From: Saprospiraceae bacterium
GTDB taxonomy: Bacteria > Bacteroidota > Bacteroidia > Chitinophagales > Saprospiraceae
Assembly: GCA_020631105.1 (NCBI GenBank)
Contig: JAHDHW010000001.1
Coordinates: forward strand, 3,114-67,113
Direction of reading: 5' to 3'
DNA: 64,000 bases
Shown here: positions 51,605 to 61,697 of the stretch, in pieces
How positions within the stretch are numbered: the first letter of the stretch is position 1
Layout: each line of letters opens with the position of its first letter
The notes under the pieces: model-generated
Database searches by the model: none
What the model saw: the letters and a program-made list of their open reading frames with translations, nothing else
What the model was told of the DNA's origin: nothing
Translations under genes and position numbers: made by a program

Positions 51605-53191
51605 TTATTTTTTCTTATGGATTTTCTTCAGGCTCTGTTTAGCAACATTTAGCATTCGAAGTGTATTCTTCTTTTTAGAAGTATGCTTCTCCATCTTCTT
51701 CAAAATACTTTTCAAAGTTCGGACTGCATCTACAATGTATGGCCCTTTGTTGAGCATCACACATTCCGCCTGAGCACTAATCGCCGCATCCGAAACTTCC
51801 GCTCGGGTAGCCATTCCTGTTTTAGCAAGGTTTTCTAAAACCTGTGTTGCCCAGATCACCGGAACATGCGCTGCTTCACAAATCCAAAGAATTTGTTCCT
51901 GCACTTCAGAGATTCGTTCAAAACCAATTTCAACAGCAAGGTCTCCTCTTGCGATCATCACTCCGATTCGTTTTCGCTTCATTCCTTCCAGCAGGATAAC
52001 TGGTAGATTTTCGAAAGCTTCCTGGTTTTCAATTTTAAAGACCACACCTACACCTTTTGCACCAAGCTCGTCCAGTCGTTTGTATAATCGCTTGACATCA
52101 GTTGCTGTCCGCACAAAAGAATAGCCAATGATGTCTGCTTCCTGTACTACAAAAGGCAGATTTTGAATATCCGCCTCTGTTAAAGATGGCAAACTCAGCA
52201 GTGTGTCCGGAAGATTGATTCCCTTACGTGCTTTTAATTTATTTTTATGCGCTTTTGTAATAGAGACCGTAAGTTCGTTCTTCTCTTTTTTGATCACCTT
52301 TGATTCGATCATTCCATCATCAAAAAATATACGGTCTCCGATTTTAGCATCATCAATGATTTGTGGTAAAGAGACACCTACCTTTGCCGGTGAGACGAGG
52401 TTTCCTTCTTCATCATATTTAGCACGTTTCCCGTTTGAATTCTTTTTCGTCAGGATTAAATCATCTCCACTTTTCAGCTTAACAAAATCCTTTGGGACAC
52501 CTTTTTTATTTTTAACGGATATATTCTCTGTGCGGATTTTAGGTCCAGAAAGATCCATGTATATCTTGACAGGCATACCGACCACTTCGCTCGCTTTTCG
52601 GAGATTTGCCAACATCGCTTTCCATTGATCAATATCTCCATGACTTAAATTAATCCGGGCGATCTCCATCCCATTGGTAATCAAGTCCTGAAGAAATACA
52701 ACATCTTCAGCGGCATGATCAGGCATAGTTACCATGATTTCTGTTTGATGTCTTTTGCCTTTTGCCTGAAAAAGATCTCTGGCATGACGGCGTAGAAGGG
52801 CTTTACTTTTTTTATAGCCGATGGTCAGGACAGAACTGTCCGCTTCAAAACTTTCTCCATTAAGTAATCTAGTTAGCTTCAATGCATTGGCCACATTACT
52901 AAAAACGTAACCTTCACTGGAACGAAGGGAAGAAATTCCCAGGTCAGAAAGTGCGTCATGTAAGCTCCGAAGATCGTGAGATCTCAACAAGAGGTATCGA
53001 TATAAATTGCGTGCACTATAGCGATATCGCTTATTCGTCTTATTAGCAAGTTTGCTTGCTATGGATTCATTGTCTACTAGTAATTTATAAATCTTCGACA
53101 ATTCGTTTTCTAACTGTTGGTTTTCTGTCAATGTTTTTATGCTTTTTAAATTATGAAGCAAATAAGAACCTTTTAGCCATTCAACGAACAA
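51605..53191 (-). CDS. Atypical pyruvate kinase-like protein with N-terminal extension and no C-terminal domain
   Basis: ARINLSHG, DLSGPKIRTE, MIARGDLAVEIGFERISEVQEQILW, PVIWATQVLENLAKTGMATRAEVSDAA. Confidence 0.88.
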   Translation of the reverse strand: MFVEWLKGSYLLHNLKSIKTLTENQQLENELSKIYKLLVDNESIASKLANKTNKRYRYSARNLYRYLLLRSHDLRSLHDALSDLGISSLRSSEGYVFSNVANALKLTRLLNGESFEADSSVLTIGYKKSKALLRRHARDLFQAKGKRHQTEIMVTMPDHAAEDVVFLQDLITNGMEIARINLSHGDIDQWKAMLANLRKASEVVGMPVKIYMDLSGPKIRTENISVKNKKGVPKDFVKLKSGDDLILTKKNSNGKRAKYDEEGNLVSPAKVGVSLPQIIDDAKIGDRIFFDDGMIESKVIKKEKNELTVSITKAHKNKLKARKGINLPDTLLSLPSLTEADIQNLPFVVQEADIIGYSFVRTATDVKRLYKRLDELGAKGVGVVFKIENQEAFENLPVILLEGMKRKRIGVMIARGDLAVEIGFERISEVQEQILWICEAAHVPVIWATQVLENLAKTGMATRAEVSDAAISAQAECVMLNKGPYIVDAVRTLKSILKKMEKHTSKKKNTLRMLNVAKQSLKKIHKKK

Positions 53192-53227
53192 CTATTGTAC
53201 TTAGTTTAGAATGAAGTTGTTTAATTA

Positions 53228-53833
53228 TTATTCAACATTACTGGCTACAAAAGGGATGGCTGACTTATGAGCGACAATCTTCACTGCCCCCGTTTCATCT
53301 TTACGATAACAAAAAGTATATTCTACCTTGGTCTCATCCCCACTTTGATCTGAAAAATAATAATTACCCATTGCCACCGCCATATTACTATCGCTATTTA
53401 AAATTCCGGCATTTTCCCAGCGCACATTTTTCCATTGTTTTAATGCAAATCCGGTATCTTCCGGGTAAGTCTCATTTCCTCCTACGAAGTACGAAAGCGC
53501 ACCATCGAAGGTATTTCTAAATTGTTTCTCTGCAGCAAGGGTTGGTTTAAATAATACCTTCCCCATGTCATAGCCATAAAATTTTTCAATATGCTTTTTT
53601 GCGGCTTCAATGTAGTCTCCATTATTTGCATGAGCTACTCCGATTCCTATTACTCCGACACCCCAGGCTTTTTGAGCTGCAATGACTTCCGCTTCCGTTA
53701 TCTTTTGATTTAACGCTGCTGTTCCCGTACCTGCCGGCTGACATGACTGAAATAACATCAACAAAATGAAAGCTAAAATGAAGAAGAAATAAAAGTTTAG
53801 TCTTACTCGGGCATTTTTCATATTTGTGTACAT
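53228..53833 (-). CDS. Lipoprotein with NTF2/SnoaL-like domain (tentative)
   Basis: Lipobox LMLFQSC; C-terminal YTFCYRKDETGAVKIVAHKSAIP resembles NTF2-like folds. Confidence 0.6.
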   Translation of the reverse strand: MYTNMKNARVRLNFYFFFILAFILLMLFQSCQPAGTGTAALNQKITEAEVIAAQKAWGVGVIGIGVAHANNGDYIEAAKKHIEKFYGYDMGKVLFKPTLAAEKQFRNTFDGALSYFVGGNETYPEDTGFALKQWKNVRWENAGILNSDSNMAVAMGNYYFSDQSGDETKVEYTFCYRKDETGAVKIVAHKSAIPFVASNVE

Positions 53834-53972
53834 AGTTTTGTGTTTTAATAGTTTTACTTTAATTTAAGATAGTTTTACATTAAACGCATTAGTAGTCAAT
53901 TAGTTTGCTTCGAATAGAGTTTTAAATACTTTTGTAAACGATTAATTCTTACAAGTCAAAACAACATCCATC

Positions 53973-54782
53973 ATGGTTATGATTCCGTCAAAATCCTTTT
54001 GTCTTAAAGCCTGTGAAGTGGTAAAATCAACCGGAGCATTTATCCAGAAAGAATTGGGGCAAGTAAATATCGGGGCGATCGAGGTAAAAGCACTCAACAG
54101 CCTGGTTAGCTATGTAGATAAAGAAGCCGAAAAACAATTAGTCGCGGGATTGAGTGGACTACTCCCCGAAGCTGCCTTCCTAACGGAAGAAGAAACAATA
54201 GAACAAAAAGCTGGCGACTATAGATGGATCATCGACCCACTTGATGGCACAACTAACTTCCTCCATCAAATTCCTTTTTTCTGTGTAAGTGTTGGTCTTG
54301 AGCACAAAGGAGAACTAATCATGGGGATTATCTATGAACCTAATCGGCAAGAATGTTTTTATGGCTGGAAAGATGGAGGAGCATATCTTAATGGCACTCC
54401 AATTTCTGTTTCTTCTAACAATCAGCTATCCGAGTCCTTAATCGCTACCGGCTTTCCATATTATGACTATGGCCCGATGAAGGCCTACTTAGGTGCATTG
54501 GAGCATTTTATGCAATCCACCCGTGGCATCCGAAGACTGGGCGCTGCAGCCTTGGACTTAGCTTATGTTGCTTGTGGCCGCTTTGATGCTTTCTACGAAT
54601 ACAGCCTCAATCCCTGGGATGTAGCAGCAGGTGCTTTTCTGGTTAAAGAGGCCGGAGGTCGGGTAACCGACTTCAGCGGCGGTGACGACTTTTTGCATGG
54701 AAAACAATTAATAGCAACGAGTGACGGAATCGCGGAAGCCTTTCAGAAGGTGATCAAAGAAGCGTTCTATCCGTTTAAATAA
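53973..54782 (+). CDS. Inositol monophosphatase family protein
   Basis: AAFLTEEET, WIIDPLDGTTNFLHQIP, NPWDVAAGAFLVKEAGGRVTDF. Confidence 0.96.
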   Translation: MVMIPSKSFCLKACEVVKSTGAFIQKELGQVNIGAIEVKALNSLVSYVDKEAEKQLVAGLSGLLPEAAFLTEEETIEQKAGDYRWIIDPLDGTTNFLHQIPFFCVSVGLEHKGELIMGIIYEPNRQECFYGWKDGGAYLNGTPISVSSNNQLSESLIATGFPYYDYGPMKAYLGALEHFMQSTRGIRRLGAAALDLAYVACGRFDAFYEYSLNPWDVAAGAFLVKEAGGRVTDFSGGDDFLHGKQLIATSDGIAEAFQKVIKEAFYPFK

Positions 54783-54930
54783 ATCCTTAATTCTGTCTGG
54801 CTTAGTCTAATTAAGTGTATCGTTAATCGAAGAGTGCAAAATATTTAAAGTTTTAAAGTTAGCTTTGAACAGCTATACTGATGAGACTTTGGTTTGAGAA
54901 TAATTTTAACCCAAAATCTATCCGCATACT

Positions 54931-54982
54931 CTCAAAACGAATAGTTTGGAAAAATAAAAATTCCAATCCACTTCGTTTTGAG
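54931..54982. promoter_or_regulatory. Large two-segment hairpin just upstream of the ABC permease start
   Basis: CTCAAAACGAA-tagt-TTGGAA-aaataaaaa-TTCCAA-tccac-TTCGTTTTGAG. Confidence 0.75.
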
Positions 54983-54997
54983 TATATCTGACACCAT

Positions 54998-56236
54998 ATG
55001 AATGTTTCTGAAAATATCATCATTGCACTACGGTCTGTTCGCTCTAATTTATTACGGGCCATTCTTACAATTTTAATCATTGCTTTTGGAATAATGGCCT
55101 TGGTTGGAATCCTTACAGCTATTGATGCTGCTATCTTCTCTTTACAGGATAACTTTATTCGAATGGGGGCCAACTCCTTTGAAATTTCTCCAGCGGATGA
55201 AGGCGCTTCAGGAAACCGAAATGGTAAAAAATCAAAACGTGGGGAGGTTATCACTTTTAAGCAAGCGATGAAATTTAAAGAAAAATACAATTTCCCCGCT
55301 TTAGTCTCCGTCAATGTATTTGGAACCAGCCTAGCTACGGCAAAGTATAAGGATGAAAAAACAAACCCGAATGTTCGTTTTCGTGGAATCGATGAAAACT
55401 ATATGGCGGTAAAAGGTTATGAAATAGATTATGGTCGAAATTTTTCAACCAATGAAGTCTCCTCCGGAAGTCATAAAGCAATTATCGGAATGGATATCGT
55501 CAATATGATTTTTGACAAAAAGCCCGAAAAGGCCCTAGGTGAAACCATTAGTGTTGGGAACATAAAATATAAAGTTATTGGGGTATTAAAATCTAAAGGA
55601 GCAACCCTCAACTCTAATGAAGATCGAATCATCTTTGCGCCTTTACTTAATGTCAAGAGATACTATGGAACCCGGAGACGGAATTATAATGTATCCGTGG
55701 CTGCATTCAAACCGGAAGACTTAGAAGCTTCAGAGGCGGTTGCGATCGGTACTTTCCGACAAGTTCGAAATCTGAAAATCGGGCAGGAAAATGACTTTGA
55801 AATATTCAAGAGTGATAGCTTTATATCCATCCTTAAAGAAAACACGGTCAAATTCCGGTTTGCTGCAATTGCCATTGGGCTGATTACACTATTGGGAGCA
55901 GCCATTGGACTAATGAATATTATGCTGGTTTCTGTTACAGAGCGTACGAAAGAGATTGGTATTCGAAAAGCGGTGGGCGCAACGAGAAATAATGTCCTCA
56001 TCCAATTTCTAACCGAAGCAGTGGTTATCTGTCAACTCGGTGGTCTAATCGGAATATTCTTTGGAATACTGATCGGATTATTAGTGGCCAAATTAATGGG
56101 TGGTAGCTTTTTCATACCCTGGGCCTGGATCACACTTGGGATCAGTGTATGTATGATTGTTGGATTAATTTCCGGTCTTTATCCTGCATTGAAAGCTTCG
56201 CGACTTGACCCAATCGAATCCTTACGATACGAATAA
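54998..56236 (+). CDS. ABC transporter permease (MacB/FtsX type)
   Basis: ALRSVRSNLLRAILTILIIAFGIMALVGILTA; MLVSVTERTKEIGIRKAVGATRNNVLIQFLTEAV. Confidence 0.95.
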   Translation: MNVSENIIIALRSVRSNLLRAILTILIIAFGIMALVGILTAIDAAIFSLQDNFIRMGANSFEISPADEGASGNRNGKKSKRGEVITFKQAMKFKEKYNFPALVSVNVFGTSLATAKYKDEKTNPNVRFRGIDENYMAVKGYEIDYGRNFSTNEVSSGSHKAIIGMDIVNMIFDKKPEKALGETISVGNIKYKVIGVLKSKGATLNSNEDRIIFAPLLNVKRYYGTRRRNYNVSVAAFKPEDLEASEAVAIGTFRQVRNLKIGQENDFEIFKSDSFISILKENTVKFRFAAIAIGLITLLGAAIGLMNIMLVSVTERTKEIGIRKAVGATRNNVLIQFLTEAVVICQLGGLIGIFFGILIGLLVAKLMGGSFFIPWAWITLGISVCMIVGLISGLYPALKASRLDPIESLRYE

Positions 56237-56274
56237 GTGCAATTAGTCTTCACGAAATGCAATGAGGTGACCTT

Positions 56275-56661
56275 TTAATTATTTTTAAAAGGAGCAATTA
56301 AACTAAAATGCGGAATGGATACCCGGAATTCTTTATCGGCATCCTTATTTAAGAGTAGGTAGGTACCATACATTTTACCGATGTCAGAGATTAGTGGGGA
56401 CCAGGAAACATATTGATGTACTTCTCCCGGGTAGATCACGGGTTGTTTTCCGACAATACCTTCTCCTTCTACTTCTCGAACAACACCACTTGAATCTTTA
56501 ATATACCAATGTCGACGTAATACTTGAACCACTTTATTACTACGATTTTCAATACTTACACGATAAGCAAAGATGTATTTATTCTCCATAGGACGAGAAT
56601 AGTTTTTTTGGTAGAAGGTTTCTACGCTGATTTTTATGCCATTTGTGGTAAGCGTTTCCAA
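56275..56661 (-). CDS. apaG: ApaG domain protein
   Basis: YIFAYRVSIENRSNKVVQVLRRHWYIKDSSG...VEGEGIVGKQPVIYPGEVHQYVS. Confidence 0.95.
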   Translation of the reverse strand: METLTTNGIKISVETFYQKNYSRPMENKYIFAYRVSIENRSNKVVQVLRRHWYIKDSSGVVREVEGEGIVGKQPVIYPGEVHQYVSWSPLISDIGKMYGTYLLLNKDADKEFRVSIPHFSLIAPFKNN

Positions 56662-56668
56662 AGTAAAT

Positions 56669-57241
56669 TTATGATTCTTTTTGGTTTACAAAATCGAGGA
56701 CCAGCTTTTCAGCGTCTTTCAAAGCGACCTCTAATACATCATTAACCAATATTTTGTCAAATTTGTTCGCGTATTTCAATTCTTTTGTTGCTTTCTTAAT
56801 TCGTTTTTTGAGGCTTTTCTCGTCTTCTGTTTTCCGGCTTTTCAACCGTTCAATCAGTACTTCTTTGGAAGGAGGGTTGATAAAAATTGCTAATGCCTGA
56901 TCTCCATATTCCTTCTTAACCTCTTTTGCACCTTCCACATCAATATCAAAAAGTATATGCTTATCTTTTTTCCAAAGTCGTTCTACCTCTGACTTTAGTG
57001 TCCCGTAATACTGATCTTCGTATACTTCTTCCCATTCTACAAACTCTTTCGTTTTGATCTTCTTTTTGAATGCTTTTTTACTTAAAAAATAATAATGCAC
57101 TCCTTCTTCCTCATGTGGTCGCGGGTCGCGGGTGGTCGCAGAAACCGAGAAAGCTAAAAAATCAAAAGTTTTTAGCAGATGCCTTGTAATTGTTGTTTTG
57201 CCAGCCCCTGATGGTGCCGTAAAGATTAGCAATTTGCTCAT
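56669..57241 (-). CDS. gmk: Guanylate kinase
   Basis: LLIFTAPSGAGKTTITRHLL; SVSATTRDPRPHEEEGVHYYFL. Confidence 0.96.
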   Translation of the reverse strand: MSKLLIFTAPSGAGKTTITRHLLKTFDFLAFSVSATTRDPRPHEEEGVHYYFLSKKAFKKKIKTKEFVEWEEVYEDQYYGTLKSEVERLWKKDKHILFDIDVEGAKEVKKEYGDQALAIFINPPSKEVLIERLKSRKTEDEKSLKKRIKKATKELKYANKFDKILVNDVLEVALKDAEKLVLDFVNQKES

Positions 57242-57287
57242 TAAACGTAATCTAATTAAATGATATAGTTATGTGATTATGGATAGT

Positions 57288-58163
57288 TTAAACAGAGTTT
57301 GCGACTTGTTCTTTAATTTTCTCGAGTTCATCTTTCATTTGAACGACGATCCGCTGAATATCTGATGAGTTTGCTTTAGATCCTAGTGTATTAATCTCAC
57401 GTCCCATTTCCTGACTAATAAAACTAAGCTTTCGCCCTTTCAGGCTATCATTCTTATCCAACACCTCATCAAAATATTTGCAGTGTTGTGCTAAACGAAC
57501 CTTTTCTTCTGTGATATCAATTTTCTCTAAGTAATAAAGAATCTCCTGCTCGAAACGATTAGCATCAATATTATCTTTCCCTACATATTCATCCATATGT
57601 TTTAGTATCTTCTTACGAAGCTTTTCAACACGATGTGTTTCGAATGGTTCCACCTGATCCAATAATTCAACAATTGTACTCGTACGATCCCGACAATCAC
57701 TTTCCATTGCTGCCCCTTCAGTTCCTCTAAAATCATTGAATTTATCCATTGCTTGCTGTAAAGTTCCTTTTACAGCATTCCATTCTTCCTCATCAAGTGT
57801 ATCAGCAGCACTGGCCACAACATTAGGAATTCTCAGAATTGCCTGCATAACATCATCTGTTCCTGTTCCCAGTTCTTTTGATAAGTCAACCAGCTCTCGA
57901 TAATACTTTTTGAATAAAGGTCGATTAAGAGCGTATTCCCCATCTCCACTATCAGACTTTACTTCAATCGTCAAATCCAGCTTCCCCCGTTTCGCACGGT
58001 CAATCACGATTTTTCGAATATCCTGCTCTTTTTCCCGGTAATTCTGGGGCATTTTGATGCGGACATCTGTAAATTTACTATTGAGAGACCTGACTTCCAC
58101 TGTAATAGTTTTGTCTTGAAATTCTGAGGATGCCCTACCGTAACCGGTCATGGATAATAGCAT
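57288..58163 (-). CDS. YicC/YloC family endoribonuclease
   Basis: MLLSMTGYGRASSEF start at 58163; C-terminal GKKLSFISQEMGREINTLGSKANSSDIQ-like. Confidence 0.94.
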   Translation of the reverse strand: MLLSMTGYGRASSEFQDKTITVEVRSLNSKFTDVRIKMPQNYREKEQDIRKIVIDRAKRGKLDLTIEVKSDSGDGEYALNRPLFKKYYRELVDLSKELGTGTDDVMQAILRIPNVVASAADTLDEEEWNAVKGTLQQAMDKFNDFRGTEGAAMESDCRDRTSTIVELLDQVEPFETHRVEKLRKKILKHMDEYVGKDNIDANRFEQEILYYLEKIDITEEKVRLAQHCKYFDEVLDKNDSLKGRKLSFISQEMGREINTLGSKANSSDIQRIVVQMKDELEKIKEQVANSV

Positions 58164-58354
58164 AGGTGCTGTGTTAAAAATAATGAAGAAATGAATTGCT
58201 TCTTGCAGAGCAACAAAAATACATAAAGAAATGCAAAGGGAATGCATTTAACACATTATGATAGTTAATCATATTACAGGAAGCCCCTTGGAATACTTCA
58301 TCTTTATGCTTTAATGTATATCTTTCGGCCCCAAAATACGTTAGTCATAATAGT

Positions 58355-59443
58355 ATGCTCAAGAAAATTGACAAATACATCATCAAAAAATATCTGTCGA
58401 GCTTCTTTTTTACAATGCTCCTATTCTCGATGATTTCGGTGATCATTGATTTTAGCAATAATGTGGAGGATTTTATTGAAGAAGATGTCACCTACGGTCA
58501 GATTATTTTTGATTATTACCTCAACTGGGTCCTTTGGATTAACGGTCTGCTGATCCCTTTGTATGCCCTGATCGCTGTCATTTTCTTTACATCGAGGATG
58601 GCATATAACTCTGAAATCATTAGTATTCTAAATGCAGGAGTAAGCTTTCGACGATTAATGGTTCCGTATCTGATGGCCGGAGGTCTGATTACCTGCCTTC
58701 ATTTGGTTGGCAATCATTACTTCATCCCCTTAGGTAGTAAGATTCATTACGATTTCCAGCATCAATATATCTGGAAATATAATGACAAGGGAAAAACAAA
58801 TGATGTACACTTATTTATAGGCCCTGAAACAACAGCTTATATAAAACACTATCGCAAAGTCGACTCAACTGCCAGAGATCTTACTATTGAACAATACAAA
58901 GACAATGAATTAGTCTATCTGCTAAAAGCCAAAGTCGCCGAATGGGATCGCCCTCCAAATCATTGGAAACTCAAGAATTATGAAGAACGGACTTTTGATG
59001 GCAAGAAAGAGACCTTCAAGATTGGCGCAAAAGAAGAAATAGATACTACACTTAATATTACCCCCGGTGATTTTGTGGAATATGTCAATCAAGATGAAAT
59101 GATGCATACTGCCGAACTCCTTAACTATATTCACACTCAGGAAAACCGGGGAATTGGCAACACCAAACGATATCGGGTAGAACTCCATAGGCGCACAGCC
59201 GAACCACTAACTGTGTTAATCCTCACTATAATTGGGATGACCATTGCTGCTCGTAAAGTGCGAGGCGGTATTGGTTTTCATCTCGCTGTCGGAATAGGAT
59301 TGGGAGCTATCTATATATTCCTATCTAAGTTTTCTGCCACTTTTGCTACCAATGAGAGTCTACCGCCTATTGTTGGTGTCTGGTTCCCTAATGTCGCATT
59401 TCTAATTGTCGCTATATACCTCATCTCCAAGGCTCAGAAATAG
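58355..59443 (+). CDS. LptF/LptG family permease
   Basis: KIDKYIIKKYLSSFFFTMLLFSMISVIIDF; C-terminal TMs. Confidence 0.93.
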   Translation: MLKKIDKYIIKKYLSSFFFTMLLFSMISVIIDFSNNVEDFIEEDVTYGQIIFDYYLNWVLWINGLLIPLYALIAVIFFTSRMAYNSEIISILNAGVSFRRLMVPYLMAGGLITCLHLVGNHYFIPLGSKIHYDFQHQYIWKYNDKGKTNDVHLFIGPETTAYIKHYRKVDSTARDLTIEQYKDNELVYLLKAKVAEWDRPPNHWKLKNYEERTFDGKKETFKIGAKEEIDTTLNITPGDFVEYVNQDEMMHTAELLNYIHTQENRGIGNTKRYRVELHRRTAEPLTVLILTIIGMTIAARKVRGGIGFHLAVGIGLGAIYIFLSKFSATFATNESLPPIVGVWFPNVAFLIVAIYLISKAQK

Positions 59444-59702
59444 TTCTTGTTTAAGCTTTACCATTTTGTTTAACATTTCAGGAATATGCAAGTACAAAAG
59501 CAAAAATACAGTGCTTTTACACTCTTTTCTTTGATTGATTTGTTTACCAAACGACCTATTTTCATTTTTTATTGAAAATTAAATATTTTTTATTTTTACC
59601 AAAAAACAAACACAAAAATCTGATTATCAATCAATTACATTAATTTTAAAAATAATTGTCTAAGTTTTAATTGTATATACATCATTTTCTGTTTAACTAT
59701 TA

Positions 59703-59734
59703 TTTGGTTTTTGTTAAACAAAGTCTTAAATTTG
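59703..59734 (+). promoter_or_regulatory. Bacteroidota consensus promoter TTTG-N20-TAAATTTG
   Basis: TTTG 59703-59706 and TAaaTTTG 59727-59734, 55 bp upstream of the sigma-factor gene. Confidence 0.75.
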
Positions 59735-59788
59735 AATCAACAAAGCAAGCAAATACTTCTTATTTAAGCTATAAACCCTCTTAATATT

Positions 59789-60325
59789 ATGTCAACATTA
59801 GAATTTAATAATCGATTCAATAGCATGGCTTCTCTTTTAAATGCCTTCGCTTACAATTTGACTAAAAACGTTGAAGACGCAAGGGATTTATTTCAAGAGA
59901 CAGCATATCGCGCCATTACGAATAAAGATAAATTCCGTCCAGGAACTAACTTTAAAGCATGGCTTTTCACTATAATGAAAAACATCTTTATCAATAACTA
60001 TCGCAAGAAAGTTAAGCAGAATACCATCATGGATTCTACAGATAATATGTTTTACATCAACTCTGGCGGAGCTACGATCAGTAACAGAGGAGACTCTAAC
60101 ATCATGATGCAAGAGTTGGATCGTATGATTATTGAATTAGATGACAGCATTCGCATCCCTTTCATGATGCATTATCAGGGATTCAAATATCAGGAAATAG
60201 CTGATGAGTTAGAGCTACCGCTCGGAACGATCAAGAGCAGAATTTTCTTTGCACGCAAAGAGCTAAAGGAAAAGATTCATGCACGCTATGACTTGAAAGA
60301 AGGACAAAAATTACTCAGAAGTTAG
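59789..60325 (+). CDS. ECF RNA polymerase sigma factor
   Basis: DARDLFQETAYRAITNKDKFRPGTNFKAWLFTIMKNIFINNYRKK; QGFKYQEIADELELPLGTIKSRIFFARKEL. Confidence 0.95.
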   Translation: MSTLEFNNRFNSMASLLNAFAYNLTKNVEDARDLFQETAYRAITNKDKFRPGTNFKAWLFTIMKNIFINNYRKKVKQNTIMDSTDNMFYINSGGATISNRGDSNIMMQELDRMIIELDDSIRIPFMMHYQGFKYQEIADELELPLGTIKSRIFFARKELKEKIHARYDLKEGQKLLRS

Positions 60326-60351
60326 ACATATCTATACAATCTACTAATAAG

Positions 60352-60383
60352 AAGAACGATGCAATTGATTTGTCATCGTTCTT
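60352..60383 (+). terminator. Rho-independent terminator of the ECF sigma gene
   Basis: AAGAACGATG ... CATCGTTCTT then TTTATTTTTG. Confidence 0.85.
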
Positions 60384-60400
60384 TTTATTTTTGCACCCTG

Positions 60401-61498
60401 ATGCTGGAAAAGAAAGCCTTATTTACACCTGGTTTGTTAAAGTGGTTTGCTAACCACCTCCGCCCTATGCCATGGAAGGGCATTAAGAATCCATATTTCA
60501 TCTGGTTATCCGAAATTATCCTGCAACAGACTCGCGTTGAGCAGGGCTTACCTTATTACGAGCACTTCATTGAGCAATACCCTACAGTATTTGATCTGGC
60601 TAAAGCACCAGAGGATGCGATTATGAAATCCTGGGAAGGTTTAGGATATTACTCACGGGCGCGGAACTTACACACTGCAGCAAAGCAAATCGTTACAGAG
60701 CATAATGGTGTTTTCCCAAATACACACGAAGAGATATTAAAACTCAAAGGAGTAGGACCTTATACCGCTGCAGCAATAGCTTCTTTCGCATTTGATCTGC
60801 CACATGCAGTAGTAGATGGAAACGTGTATCGCGTGCTCTCTCGATATTTTGGAATTGATACCCCGATAGACTCAGGCGAAGGGAAACGTCTTTTTAATTC
60901 GCTGGCCCTGACGTTACTCGACAAAAAACAGCCTGCGGCTTATAACCAGGCGATCATGGACTTTGGTGCCACACAATGTACACCTAAGCGTCCAAAGTGT
61001 AATACTTGTCCATTTACAGATCAATGCTCCGCTAAACTTGAAAAGCGAATTACTGAGCTTCCGGTAAAGAGTAAGAAGATTATCAAAAAAAATCGATTCT
61101 TTAATTACCTCGTTTTATATGTAGGTGAGCAGGTACTCTTACACAAGCGTAGTGCAAAGGATATCTGGGCGAATCTATATGAGTTCCCCCTTTTGGAGAC
61201 GGAGGCTCTCCTGGATCGATCAGCGATCGACGACAGTCGTTTAGACTGGCTAGGATCCGTGAATAATCAAGATAAAACGCTGGGGAATTCCGCTGAATTC
61301 TGGAAGGTATCCAAGCCATTCCAGCAAACGTTGACACATCAAAAGATCACTGCTCGGTTTTGGGAGTACCGCATTGAAACCATAGATTTTGATAAAAATC
61401 TAGGCTTTCTTCTTGCACAAAAAGATAAGCTTCCTACCTTTGCATTCCCTAAGATAATCGATTGGTATTTCGGGGATAATTCGTTATATTTATACTGA
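60401..61498 (+). CDS. mutY: A/G-specific adenine glycosylase
   Basis: WLSEIILQQTRVEQGLPYYEHF; LKGVGPYTAAAIASFAF; Fe-S ligands CTPKRPKCNTCPFTDQC. Start at 60401 preferred because the track start at 60359 lies in a terminator. Confidence 0.96.
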   Translation: MLEKKALFTPGLLKWFANHLRPMPWKGIKNPYFIWLSEIILQQTRVEQGLPYYEHFIEQYPTVFDLAKAPEDAIMKSWEGLGYYSRARNLHTAAKQIVTEHNGVFPNTHEEILKLKGVGPYTAAAIASFAFDLPHAVVDGNVYRVLSRYFGIDTPIDSGEGKRLFNSLALTLLDKKQPAAYNQAIMDFGATQCTPKRPKCNTCPFTDQCSAKLEKRITELPVKSKKIIKKNRFFNYLVLYVGEQVLLHKRSAKDIWANLYEFPLLETEALLDRSAIDDSRLDWLGSVNNQDKTLGNSAEFWKVSKPFQQTLTHQKITARFWEYRIETIDFDKNLGFLLAQKDKLPTFAFPKIIDWYFGDNSLYLY

Positions 61499-61697
61499 GG
61501 ATGAAGATGTTTAAAATATCAAAAATCCGCTTTTTCCGACTTTTTTTCATTGTATGAAATACAATGAAGCAGCAGAAGGAGAAAATTTTTTCAATTATTT
61601 TTGTGGAATTTTCAACCATTTGGAGTCTATATAAGTGAACGCTTGCTTGAAAAGTGTTTGCGAACAAAAATTTTTACATCCAAAACACATTAGAACA

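Noticed and set aside
54859-55314. 151-aa minus-strand ORF over the ABC permease start
   Set aside because: Overlaps a well-supported MacB/FtsX-type gene; no recognisable family.
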